A DNA stretch of 64,000 nt from NCBI GenBank assembly GCA_052389915.1, contig JBQTHL010000046.1:43309-107308 (forward strand), given 5' to 3'. The stretch is from Panacagrimonas sp052389915 (GTDB taxonomy: Bacteria; Pseudomonadota; Gammaproteobacteria; Nevskiales; Nevskiaceae). Positions 40,868 through 49,576 of the stretch are shown in pieces. The stretch's first letter is position 1. Each line of letters starts with the position of its first letter. A program made the position numbers and the translations under genes. Under the pieces are notes generated by a model. That model ran no database searches. It was given only the letters and a program-made list of their open reading frames with translations, and was not told the origin of the DNA.

Positions 40868-40871
40868 TTGT

Positions 40872-40883
40872 GTGTATATACAC
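40872..40883. promoter_or_regulatory. Probable MarR operator
   Basis: GTGTATATACAC is a perfect 12-base palindrome in GC-rich DNA, placed in the 66-base gap between the divergent marR and oxidoreductase genes. MarR proteins typically bind such AT-centred palindromes. Confidence 0.6.
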
Positions 40884-40933
40884 GTTACGAGTCCAAGTGT
40901 CACGGCTCGATCCATTCCTGAAGGAGAGTCCCG

Positions 40934-43180
40934 ATGCCCGGCACCCCATCGATCATGCCGTCCGCCGCCGGCAGCCGGAGCGTGCCGCGTCCGCACCAGC
41001 GCCCCGGCATCGAGACGAAGAAGGCCCTGTGTGCGAGTTGTGACATCGCGTGCAGCGTGGTGACCGAAGTGCAGAAGGGCCGTGTAACCCGCGTGCGGTC
41101 CTCGGACAACCCGCTGTTCAAGGACAACATCTGCATCAAGGGCATTACGGCGCCGAAGAACTTCGCCAACCCGGATCGCGTGCTCTACCCGCAGCGGAGG
41201 GTCGGCGAGCGGGGCTCGGGGAAATTCGAGCGTGTGAGCTAGGATGAGGCGCTTGCCGACATCGGTACGCGCTTGAAGAAGATCATCGACGAGCACGGCC
41301 CGGAGGCCTGGGCGGTGTCGACCAGCCAGTGGAACACCGGCACCGATCACGGCCTGGGTAGGCGGATCATGAATCACATCGGCTCGCCAAACTGGATCAG
41401 TGGCGTAGCGCTATGTGCGGGCAACACCGCGGCGGTCAATCGACTCACCTACGGCTGGTATCCCTGGCCGGACTACGACAACACCAATTGCGTCGTGCTG
41501 TTCGGCCACAACCCGGGCAAGAACAGCTGGGTGCCGGTCTACAACCAGATCCAGCGCGTGAAGGCCCGCGGCGGGAAGCTCATCGTGCTCGATCCGCGTA
41601 AGAGCGAATGCGCCGAGATGGCGGACCTGTGGCTGCCACTGAAGGTCGGCAGCGACGCCGCGATGATGCTCGGCTGGCTCAAGGTGATCTTCGACGAGAA
41701 CCTGTACGACCGTGATTTCGTCGCGCGCTGGACGATCGGCTTCGAGGATCTGCGCAAGCGGGTCAACGAGTTCCCGCTGTCGAGAGTGGCCGAGATCACC
41801 GGCTGCTCGCCGGAACTGATCACCAAGGCCGCGCGGATGTACGCGACGATGGGGCCCTCGGTGATTCCGTGGACGCCGATCACCGACCAGCAGCGCAACA
41901 GCACCTCGGGCATCCGCCTGCAGAGCATCTTGCGCGCGGTCTGCGGTTATCTCGATGTGCCGGGTGGCGAGGCGCTGATGGGCTTTCACCCGAAGATCGT
42001 CTCGGAGTCCGAGATCGAGATGCACCACGTGCTGCCGGAAGCGCAGAAGGCCAAGCAGCTCGGATCGGACCAGCATCCGGTCTTCACCTACCGCGGACAG
42101 GCCGCGCTGCGCGAGCCCTGCCAGCGCGTCTGGGGCCACGAGTACGCAAACCAGGTGACGGGCTGCTTCATGGCCAATCCCTCGGCCGTGTTCCGTGCCA
42201 TGGCGGGTGAAGGTCCCTACGCGGTGAAGGCGCTGTTCTCCATCGGCAACAACACGCTGATGGGCTTCGCCAACATGCCGCTGATCCTGAAGGCGCTGCT
42301 CAACCAGGAGCTCATCGTCGTGCAGGAGCACGTGATGACGCCGACCGCGCAGCTCGCCGACTACGTGCTGCCCGGCGATTCCTGGCTGGAACGGCCGTGG
42401 ATGTTCGACGGCTATGGCTGGCTGTCGATCTACAAGCCCTCGCAGAAATCGATGGAACCGCCGGGCGAATGCACGAGCACGTTCGAGTTCTGGAAGCGCA
42501 TCGCCGGCGCGCTCGGGCGACCCGAGCTCGTGCCCTGGCCGACGCTCGAAGCGTTCTATGACTGGCGCATCGCGGGGCTCGGCATCGACTTCGAAACCTT
42601 CGCCGAGGTCTACGAGGTACATGCCGACAAGCTCGAATTCCGCAAGTACGAGAAAACCGGCTTCGCCACGCCGAGCGGCAAGGTGGAGCTGCGCTCGTCG
42701 ATTCTCGAAGACCTCGGCTTCGATCCCTTGCCGTACTGGCGCGAGGCGCCGCCACCCGACCCCGAGTACCCGCTGACCATGTTCACCGGCGTGCGCGAGG
42801 CCGAGTATTTCCAGACCGGCGGCCGCCACGTGCCGGAACTACGCGCGCGCAAGCCCGAGCCGGTGCTGTTCGTCAGCCCCGACACCGCGAAGCAGCAGCG
42901 AATCACGGAAGGGGAATGGGTGAGTGTGGAAACCCGCACCGGCAGGGTCGATATCCAGGTGGGTGTGCGCAGCAACATGCCGGATGGCCTGGTGCGTGTT
43001 CCGCACGGCTGGTGGAAACCGGAGACCGAACGTGGCCTCGGCAAGCTGTCAGGCGCGATGCAGTACGCCGATGCGCAGCTCTGCCCGGACGATGGCGAGT
43101 ATCTCGACGTCGAGCAAGGCGTACCGCACCTGAAGGGCCTGCCCTGTCGCATCGTCAAGCGCAGCGAAGCGCTCGCATGA
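40934..43180 (+). pseudogene. Molybdopterin oxidoreductase interrupted by an amber codon
   Basis: The same reading frame encodes residues 1-102 (40934-41239), meets TAG at 41240-41242 and then continues open to 43180. The junction reads FERVS-stop-DEALADIG; relatives have a tryptophan there (SWDEAL), so TGG to TAG is a single change. The first part has the 4Fe-4S site (LCASCDIACSVV and ICIKG). The second has the Mo-enzyme blocks GVALCAGNTAAVN, LFGHNPGKNSW and LIVLDPRKSECAEMADLWLP, and the C-terminal dinucleotide-cofactor domain. The substrate is unknown. It could be a recent pseudogene, a sequencing error or suppressed; a restart at 41273 would lack the cluster. Confidence 0.8.
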
Positions 43181-43386
43181 AGCAGCCCTACTTCGTGAGA
43201 GTGGCACTGGCCGAGGTCGGCTTCGCACTCGCCAAGAAAGCCTCGCGCAACCAGACCTGGTTCGATCGCCTCGCGCGCCGTGTCCTCGAACGCGTATTGC
43301 ACTTCAACTTCGATCTCGACGAGATGGTGCTGACGGATCAGGGCTACGATCCGGACGAGTTGGAGCGCTATCAGAATCGGGGCTAA
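43177..43386 (+). CDS. Small protein coupled to the molybdenum enzyme
   Basis: A 69-residue protein starting MKQPYFVRVALAEVGFALAK at an ATG overlapping the oxidoreductase stop (ATGA). It has a hydrophobic-amphipathic N-terminal half, then RVLERVLHFNFDLDEMVL and an acidic end (DPDELERYQNRG). No cysteines and no recognised family. The overlap suggests a role with the enzyme, perhaps as a maturation or docking factor, but nothing in the sequence proves it. Confidence 0.6.
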   Translation: MKQPYFVRVALAEVGFALAKKASRNQTWFDRLARRVLERVLHFNFDLDEMVLTDQGYDPDELERYQNRG

Positions 43387-43957
43387 AGGCTGAGGGCTTG
43401 GAACATATCCAGATGACTCTGCGTGCGTCACGCTTCAAGCCAGATTGTTGATTAGCTGAGTAGACCGCTATGGGCAGCATCGCGACCTTCGAGCGGGGTG
43501 TTTCGAACTCGTCGCGGCTGACCCCTCTTCGGAACTCGTGCGGCCGCGACGAGTTCCCCAGGTCAGCCAACGATCTGCAGCTGCGAGGCAGAAGCGACGC
43601 GGTCAGCTGAAGCGAATTTCAGTGAAAGAAAGCTATGAGGTAGGCGCAGGCTGGCGACGCTGACACCGGATGGGGGCCGTTTACACAATAACCAGTTGAT
43701 TACGTTCTCTACACCAACCTGACAACGGCGCTCCAGGAGTTCGCACTTTTATCCTGCCCGGCGCGCCAATTTTCAGCCCCCTTGCAGTGCCCATGACGTC
43801 CGGATATCACCGCGCGATGGAATTTGCAGATTTTTGCGCGTCTGCTTGCATCACAGTACCCGTGCCCGCCCGGATTTTTTTTTGCTGGCGCTCGATATAG
43901 CTTTAGGCAAGGGTAACCGCCGGTTGCCCGCAAAATCTTGAAGGAGGAGTCGTTGCC
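43387..43957. other. Intergenic region with inverted repeats
   Basis: 571 bases without a supportable gene. It holds the inverted repeat at 43505-43556, an inner pair GGCTGACC/GGTCAGCC (43516 and 43561), and the string GATGGGGGCCGTTTACACAA near 43669 that recalls insertion-sequence ends. A T-run (43873-43881) follows a GC-rich stretch. The last 20 bases contain the GGAGG ribosome-binding site of the monooxygenase. Confidence 0.5.
43505..43556. repeat. 14-bp perfect inverted repeat
   Basis: GAACTCGTCGCGGC at 43505-43518 is matched by its exact complement GCCGCGACGAGTTC at 43543-43556. A partial direct copy (GAACTCGTGCGG) lies between. The nested arrangement is more complex than a terminator and has no T-run. 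Confidence 0.65.
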
Positions 43958-45583
43958 ATGCCTGCCGTTACCGCAAGTCCGCAAGCTGCAAATTCGTTCG
44001 ATGCCATCGTTGTCGGTTCCGGCATTTCGGGCATGTACCAGTTGTATCGCCTGCGCGAGCAGGGGCTGAAGGTGCGCGCGTTTGAGGCCGGCACCAGCGT
44101 TGGCGGCACTTGGTACTGGAATCGCTATCCCGGCGCGCGGGTGGATTCGCAGTCGCACGTCTACCAGTACTGGTTCTCGGACGAACTGCTCAAGGAGTGG
44201 AACTGGCCGGAGCGCTTTCCTGCCCAGCCCGACGTGGAGAAATACCTCAACCACGTGGCCGACCGCTTCGATCTGCGCAAGGACATTCAGTTCGGTACGC
44301 GCGTCGGCTCCGCGAAGTACGACGAGTCCGCGAAGCGCTGGACCGTGACCACGGAAAAGGGCGAGGTTTTTTCCACACAATACGTCCTGTTCTGCACGGG
44401 CGGCATCTCGGCGCCGCTGGTTCCACCTTTCCCCGGCCACGAGAAGTTCAAGGGCCAGATCTTCCACACCGCGCGTTGGCCGAAGGAGCCCATCGATTTC
44501 AAGGGCAAGCGTGTCGGCGTCATCGGCACGGGTGCAACCGGCATCCAGGTCATCCAGACCGTCGCGCCGCTGGCGAGGCACCTGACGGTGTTCCAGCGCA
44601 CCCCCAACTACGCGATTCCGATGAACAACCCGAAGTACGGCGATGCCGAACGGGCGGCGCTGCGCGCGAAGTACCCGGAACTGAAGACGCTCGTGCATAA
44701 CACCTTTGCCGGATTCGATTACGACTTCGTCGGTAAGGCCTGGGTCGACTGCACGGTGGAGGAGCGTAACGCCATCATGGAGAAGCTGTGGGAGGACGGC
44801 TCGCTCGCGTTCTGGATCGGCGGATTCAGCGAGCTGTTCTTCGACGCTGCGATCAACGAGGAAATCTCCAAGTTCGTGCGTGCCAAGATGCGCGCGCGCA
44901 TCAAGGATCCGAAAGTCGCGGAGAAGCTGGTGCCCACGGCCTACGGCTTCGGCACGCGCCGCGTGCCGCTGGAGACGAACTACCTGGAGGCCTACAACCA
45001 GGACAACGTCGATCTGGTGGACGTGAATGTGGAGAGCATCGATTCCATCACCGAGAACGGACTGAAGACCTCCGCGGGCGAAGTCCCGCTCGATATTCTG
45101 ATCTTCGCCACCGGCTTCGATACCGGAACCGGCGCGCTGTCGGCCATCGACATCCGCGGTCGCAAGGATGTTTCGCTCAAGGAGCAGTGGGCCAAGGGCA
45201 TCCGCACGACCATGGGTCTGCAGGTGAACGGCTATCCGAACATGTTCACCACGATGGCGCCGTTCGCGCCTGCGGCGGCGTTCTGCAACGTGCCGACCTG
45301 CCTGCAACAGCAGGTCGACTGGATCAGCGACTGCATCAAGTTCTCGCGTGCCAAGGGCGCAACGACGGTGGAGCCGACGGTCGAGATGGAAGACAAGTGG
45401 ATCGCGCACCACGACGAGCTGGCGAACGCGACGCTGATCGTGAAAACCAAGTCCTGGTACAACGGCAACAACGTGGACGGCAAGCCGACGCGGCTGGTGA
45501 CCTATGTCGGCGGCGTCGGGACCTACCGGCAGCAGTGCGAGAACGTCAAGGCCAGCGGCTACGAGGGATTCACGATGACCTGA
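43958..45583 (+). CDS. Flavin-containing Baeyer-Villiger monooxygenase
   Basis: A 541-residue class B monooxygenase that would use NADPH and oxygen to convert ketones to esters or lactones. It has the FAD-binding fold VVGSGISG near residue 20, the fingerprint FKGQIFHTARWP near residue 164, the NADPH fold VIGTGATGIQV near residue 188, and the blocks GGTWYWNRYPGARVDSQSH and FATGFDTGTGAL, as in cyclohexanone-monooxygenase relatives. The ATG is preceded by AGGAGGAG. It is transcribed alone towards a convergent SDR; a shared hairpin lies between. The substrate cannot be read from the sequence. Confidence 0.93.
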   Translation: MPAVTASPQAANSFDAIVVGSGISGMYQLYRLREQGLKVRAFEAGTSVGGTWYWNRYPGARVDSQSHVYQYWFSDELLKEWNWPERFPAQPDVEKYLNHVADRFDLRKDIQFGTRVGSAKYDESAKRWTVTTEKGEVFSTQYVLFCTGGISAPLVPPFPGHEKFKGQIFHTARWPKEPIDFKGKRVGVIGTGATGIQVIQTVAPLARHLTVFQRTPNYAIPMNNPKYGDAERAALRAKYPELKTLVHNTFAGFDYDFVGKAWVDCTVEERNAIMEKLWEDGSLAFWIGGFSELFFDAAINEEISKFVRAKMRARIKDPKVAEKLVPTAYGFGTRRVPLETNYLEAYNQDNVDLVDVNVESIDSITENGLKTSAGEVPLDILIFATGFDTGTGALSAIDIRGRKDVSLKEQWAKGIRTTMGLQVNGYPNMFTTMAPFAPAAAFCNVPTCLQQQVDWISDCIKFSRAKGATTVEPTVEMEDKWIAHHDELANATLIVKTKSWYNGNNVDGKPTRLVTYVGGVGTYRQQCENVKASGYEGFTMT

Positions 45584-45592
45584 GGCAAGGCA

Positions 45593-45618
45593 AGTATCCC
45601 CGTGATGCCGGGGATACT
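45593..45618. terminator. Hairpin between convergent genes
   Basis: AGTATCCCC and its complement GGGGATACT (nine pairs) with loop GTGATGCC. It lies ten bases after the monooxygenase stop and touches the last base of the SDR stop codon. The plus strand continues TACTTCTT, a weak T tract. Confidence 0.65.
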
Positions 45619-46430
45619 TACTTCTTGCCCATCATCAACTCGCTGAGCCCGCGTCCGAGTGAGGCTGCACCGCCCAGGGCCCAGCCACCGTCCACCGGCA
45701 GAACCACGCCAGTGACGTAGGACGCCATGGGGCTGGCGAGCCACAGGCAGGCGTCGGCAATCATGTCCACGGTGCCGAGTCGTTTCAGCGGTACGCTGTC
45801 CAGGGCCAATTGCCGCGCCTGCGGAGTCGGCGCCAGGCGGCGCATGCCTTCGGTGTCGTCGATGGGGCCGGGCACGACGGAATTCACCCGGATGCCGGCG
45901 GCACCCCATTCAAGCGCCGCAACTCGCGTGATCATGTCCACGCCGGCCTTGGCCGCGCACACGTGCATCTGGAACTCCATCGGCAGGAAGGCCTGCGGCG
46001 CGGAGATGTTGATGAGGCAGGCGCCCGGCTTGGTGAGGTACGGAAACGCGGCACGCAGCACGTGGAAGGTGCCCATCAGATCGATGTCCACCACCGACTT
46101 GAAGCCGTTGGGCGAGATCCCGAGCGCCGGCGCCGGGAAGTTGCCGGCCGCGCCGGAAATCAGCACGTCGATGTTGCCGAAGCTGGCGTGCGCGGCTTTC
46201 AGGGCTTCTTCGGTCCGCGCCGGATCACGCACGTCGACCGCATGGCCTGAGGCTTCGCCACCGTGGGCTTCGAGTGCTTTCACCGCCGCGCTCACTTTCT
46301 CCGGCGAGCGTGAAATCACCGTGAGCCTGGCGCCCGCGCGGGCGAAGGCATGCGCGATGCCGAGGTTGATGCCGCTGGTGCCGCCGGCGACGAAGACGTT
46401 CTTGCCGGAGAAGTCGAAGGGCGAGGTCAT
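45618..46430 (-). CDS. SDR, 2,4-dienoyl-CoA reductase-like
   Basis: A 270-residue short-chain dehydrogenase with the cofactor loop VAGGTSGINLGIAHAFARAG, the ISGAAGNFPAPA block and NSVVPGPIDDTEGMRRL. At the usual YxxxK site the sequence is VCAAK in FQMHVCAAKAGVDM, so the catalytic tyrosine is missing while the lysine stays. Peroxisomal-type 2,4-dienoyl-CoA reductases share this loss and the PGPI..TEG.RRL pattern. A role in unsaturated acyl-CoA breakdown is therefore likely. Divergent from tldD. Confidence 0.85.
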   Translation of the reverse strand: MTSPFDFSGKNVFVAGGTSGINLGIAHAFARAGARLTVISRSPEKVSAAVKALEAHGGEASGHAVDVRDPARTEEALKAAHASFGNIDVLISGAAGNFPAPALGISPNGFKSVVDIDLMGTFHVLRAAFPYLTKPGACLINISAPQAFLPMEFQMHVCAAKAGVDMITRVAALEWGAAGIRVNSVVPGPIDDTEGMRRLAPTPQARQLALDSVPLKRLGTVDMIADACLWLASPMASYVTGVVLPVDGGWALGGAASLGRGLSELMMGKK

Positions 46431-46609
46431 GCGCGTGCTCCTGTAGGTAGATTCGAAGCTGATTATGGAGGTCGTGCGTGCCCCGCCGAAAGCACGCGCG
46501 AAATGGGTCGAGCATCATCCGGGAATTGACGATCGCCATAGAAATATTTGGGTAACGCCCCACATGGGTACCTGTTAGCCTTTCGATCGTTCCGTCCAGA
46601 CCTCAAGCC

Positions 46610-48049
46610 ATGATCGCTGCTTACCCCATTGCCCGTGCCCAGTTCCTCACTCCCGTCGGGCTGGACGAAGGTCATCTGGACCGCGTGCTCGGCGAGGCCT
46701 TGGCTTCTGGCGCCGAGGACGCAGATCTGTATTTCCAGTATTCGCGCACCGAGAACTGGTCGCTGGAAGAAGGCATCGTCAAGTCCGGCAGCCACTCGGT
46801 GGAGCAGGGCGTCGGCGTGCGCGCCATCTCGGGCGAAAAGCAGGGTCTGGCCTATTCCGAGGACATCAGTTTGGATGCGCTCGTCGATGCCGCCGCCGCC
46901 GCTCGCGCGATCGCCAGCGATACGCGCAGCGCAACGCAGGCTCCGCATCGCATCGTCGAAGGTCGCGGGCTGTACCCGCCGGTCGATCCGCCGGCCTCGG
47001 CCGATGCTCCCGCCAAGCTCGCCTTGCTGCGACGCGCAGACGCTGCGGCGCGTGCAGCCGATCCCCGGGTCAAGCAGGTGATGTGCTCGCTGGCCGCGCA
47101 ATACGAAGTGGTGATGATCGTGCGCGCGGACGGTCGTCGTGCCGCGGACGTGCGCCCGCTGGTACGCATGGATGTGACGGTGATCGTCGAGCAGAATGGA
47201 CGTCGCGAACAGGCCCATGTGGGCGGCGGCGCACGCGCCGAACTCGATTACTTCTCCAAGGACCTTCCGGAGAGCTACGCCCGCGAAGCCGTGCGCCAGG
47301 CGCTGGTGCTGCTCGATTCCGAATCCGCTCCGGCCGGTTCGATGACAGTGGTGCTCGGCCCGGGCTGGCCCGGAATCCTGTTGCACGAGGCCATCGGCCA
47401 CGGGCTGGAAGGCGACTTCAACCGCAAGGGCACCTCGGCATTTTCCGGCCGCATCGGCGAGCGCGTCGCCTCCGAGCTTTGCACGGTGGTCGATGACGGC
47501 ACCTTGCCGGGTCGCCGCGGCTCGCTCAATCTCGATGACGAGGGCAACACCAGCAATTGCACGCGGCTGATCGAGAATGGCCGGCTCTCCGGCTACATGC
47601 AGGACTCGATCAACGCGCGCCTGATGAAGACGGCGACCACCGGCAACGGCCGCCGCGAGTCCTTCGCCAGCCTGGTCATGCCGCGCATGACCAATACCTA
47701 CATGCTGGCCGGGCCGCACGATCCGGCGGAAATCATCGCCAGCGTGCCGCGCGGCGTGTACGCGGTGAGCTTCGGCGGAGGCCAGGTTGACATCACTTCG
47801 GGCAGCTTCGTGTTCTCTGCCTCGGAGGCGTACCTGATCGAGAACGGCAAGATCACGCGACCCATCAAGGGCGCGACCCTGATCGGCAATGGGCCGGAGG
47901 TGCTGACGCGCGTTTCGATGGTGGGCACCGATTTGAAGCTCGACGCCGGCATCGGCATCTGCGGCAAGGACGGGCAGAGCGTACCGGTGGGCGTGGGCCA
48001 GCCGACCTTGAAGATCGATGGCCTGACCGTGGGCGGTACGCAGGGCTGA
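46610..48049 (+). CDS. tldD: Metalloprotease TldD
   Basis: One half of the TldD/TldE peptidase that processes peptides such as microcins and CcdA. The 479-residue product has the zinc motif in LLHEAIGHGLEGD (HExxxH) and the C-terminal SFGGGQVDITSGSFVFSAS block. The partner tldE (pmbA) is not in the window. It heads an eleven-gene run to tonB with overlaps or very short gaps; its last base overlaps the next start codon (TGATG). Confidence 0.95.
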   Translation: MIAAYPIARAQFLTPVGLDEGHLDRVLGEALASGAEDADLYFQYSRTENWSLEEGIVKSGSHSVEQGVGVRAISGEKQGLAYSEDISLDALVDAAAAARAIASDTRSATQAPHRIVEGRGLYPPVDPPASADAPAKLALLRRADAAARAADPRVKQVMCSLAAQYEVVMIVRADGRRAADVRPLVRMDVTVIVEQNGRREQAHVGGGARAELDYFSKDLPESYAREAVRQALVLLDSESAPAGSMTVVLGPGWPGILLHEAIGHGLEGDFNRKGTSAFSGRIGERVASELCTVVDDGTLPGRRGSLNLDDEGNTSNCTRLIENGRLSGYMQDSINARLMKTATTGNGRRESFASLVMPRMTNTYMLAGPHDPAEIIASVPRGVYAVSFGGGQVDITSGSFVFSASEAYLIENGKITRPIKGATLIGNGPEVLTRVSMVGTDLKLDAGIGICGKDGQSVPVGVGQPTLKIDGLTVGGTQG

Positions 48050-48513
48050 TGCGCAAGCTTGCGTTTGCCAGCGATCTGGCGACGCCGGCGGAGACAGTGT
48101 GGGCCGCGGTGTCGACCATGAACGGGGTCAATGACGAGTTGATGCCCTTGATGTGCATGACGTATCCGCCGGAGCTGTCGAATCTCGAAAGCGCGGCATT
48201 TGCTCCGAACAAGGTGTTATTCAGAAGCTGGCTGATGCTGTTTGGATGCGTGCCCGTGGATCGCCATTCGCTCAGGCTCGAGCGCCTGTATCCGGGCGAG
48301 GGATTCGATGAGCGTTCCTCTTCTTGGACCCAGCGCGTCTGGATCCACCGGCGTCGCGTGCTCGTGATCGATGCCGGCTGTCGGGTCAGCGACGAGCTCG
48401 AATTTCAGCCGCGCGTGTCGATTCTGGCGCTGGTCCTGCACGGGTTCGTCCGCATGCTTTTCCGGCATCGGCACCGTCGGCTGCGCGCGAAATTCGGCAC
48501 GGCAAGCACATGA
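48049..48513 (+). CDS. Hypothetical SRPBCC-like protein
   Basis: A 154-residue protein whose start ATG overlaps the tldD stop. The opening (MRKLAFASDLATPAETVWAA) and the alternation of strands ending in a basic helix (LHGFVRMLFRHRHRRLRAKF) resemble START/SRPBCC ligand-binding folds. The resemblance is weak. No export signal. The function is unknown; the position before rsmD is not informative. Confidence 0.65.
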   Translation: MRKLAFASDLATPAETVWAAVSTMNGVNDELMPLMCMTYPPELSNLESAAFAPNKVLFRSWLMLFGCVPVDRHSLRLERLYPGEGFDERSSSWTQRVWIHRRRVLVIDAGCRVSDELEFQPRVSILALVLHGFVRMLFRHRHRRLRAKFGTAST

Positions 48514-49088
48514 AGACGCGCAGACCCGGACAACTGCGCATCGTCGGCGGGGCCTGGCGCAGCCGGCTCATCGAGTTCGACGCACAGGCCGGCGTGCGCC
48601 CGACACCCGACCGGGTACGCCAGACCTTGTTCGACTGGCTGGCGCCGCGCATAGCGGGCGCGCGCTGCCTCGATCTGTTTGCGGGCAGCGGAGCGCTGGG
48701 CCTGGAAGCCTTGTCGCGCGGCGCGTCGCATGCGGATTTTGTCGAGCAAGCGGCGGCGCCGGCGGGTGCCATCCGCGCAGCCTTGCAGAAGTTCGAAGTC
48801 GCGGATCGCGGCGCGGTGTTTCACGCCGATGCGCAGCGCTGGATCGAACGGCACGTAAAGGCGGAGCCTTACGAGATCGTCTTCCTCGATCCACCCTATG
48901 CCGCCGAGCTACTGAGTCCGGTCCTCGGCGCGATCCGTGGCTTGCTCAAGTCTGACAACCGTATTTACGTCGAATGGCCCGCGAGCGCCCGGCTCGAACT
49001 GCCGCAGGGCTACGAGTGGCTGCGGGAGAAACAAGCCGGTCAGGTAAGCTTTGGCCTCATCACCTACACGCAGGGAGTGCCGTCATGA
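48510..49088 (+). CDS. rsmD: 16S rRNA (guanine966-N2)-methyltransferase
   Basis: A 192-residue SAM-dependent methyltransferase starting MKTRRPGQLRIVGGAWRSR. Motifs are VRPTPDRVRQTLFDWL, the SAM site CLDLFAGSGALGLEALSRGA and the catalytic FLDPPYA. ATGA overlaps at both ends with the neighbours. The rsmD-coaD pair is common in proteobacteria. Confidence 0.96.
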   Translation: MKTRRPGQLRIVGGAWRSRLIEFDAQAGVRPTPDRVRQTLFDWLAPRIAGARCLDLFAGSGALGLEALSRGASHADFVEQAAAPAGAIRAALQKFEVADRGAVFHADAQRWIERHVKAEPYEIVFLDPPYAAELLSPVLGAIRGLLKSDNRIYVEWPASARLELPQGYEWLREKQAGQVSFGLITYTQGVPS

Positions 49089-49576
49089 AAGTCGTCGCCG
49101 CGTACTCGGGCACCTTCGATCCGATCACGCTCGGACACGACGACATCATGCATCGCGCCGCGCGCATGTTCGCCAAGCTGATCGTCGCGGTGGGTTCCAA
49201 CGTAGCGAAGAATCCCAAGTTCTCGCTGGAGGAACGCTGCGATCTGATCCGCGAGGCCACCCGCGACCTGAAGAACGTGGAAGTCATGGGCTTCTCGGGA
49301 CTCGTCGTGGACTTTGCGCGCGACAACGGCGTGACCGTGCTGGTGCGCGGCGTGCGCACCGTCGGCGACGTGGACTACGAAAAGCAGATGGCGGTGATGA
49401 ACCGCGATCTCTACCCGCAGCTCGACACCATCATGCTCACGCCTTCGCCGGAATACGCGCACCTTTCGTCGAGTCTCGTGCGCGAACTCGCAGGGCTCGG
49501 CGCGCCGGTCGAAAAGCTGGTGCCCAAGGCAGTGATTCCGGCGCTGCTCGCACGCTTCGGAAGAAAGCTGCCCTGA
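49085..49576 (+). CDS. coaD: Phosphopantetheine adenylyltransferase
   Basis: Penultimate step of coenzyme A synthesis. The 163-residue product starts MKVVAAYSGTFDPITLGHDD with the nucleotidyltransferase TxGH-type motif (TLGH). It also has LVRGVRTVGDVDYEKQMAVM and the ATP-binding LSSSLVRELAGLG. Length equals the family norm. It overlaps rsmD (ATGA) and the following btuF-like gene (TGATG). Confidence 0.97.
   Translation: MKVVAAYSGTFDPITLGHDDIMHRAARMFAKLIVAVGSNVAKNPKFSLEERCDLIREATRDLKNVEVMGFSGLVVDFARDNGVTVLVRGVRTVGDVDYEKQMAVMNRDLYPQLDTIMLTPSPEYAHLSSSLVRELAGLGAPVEKLVPKAVIPALLARFGRKLP

Noticed and set aside
43709..45412. Minus-strand open frame of 567 codons across the monooxygenase
   Set aside because: Antisense shadow; the plus strand encodes a clear Baeyer-Villiger monooxygenase.
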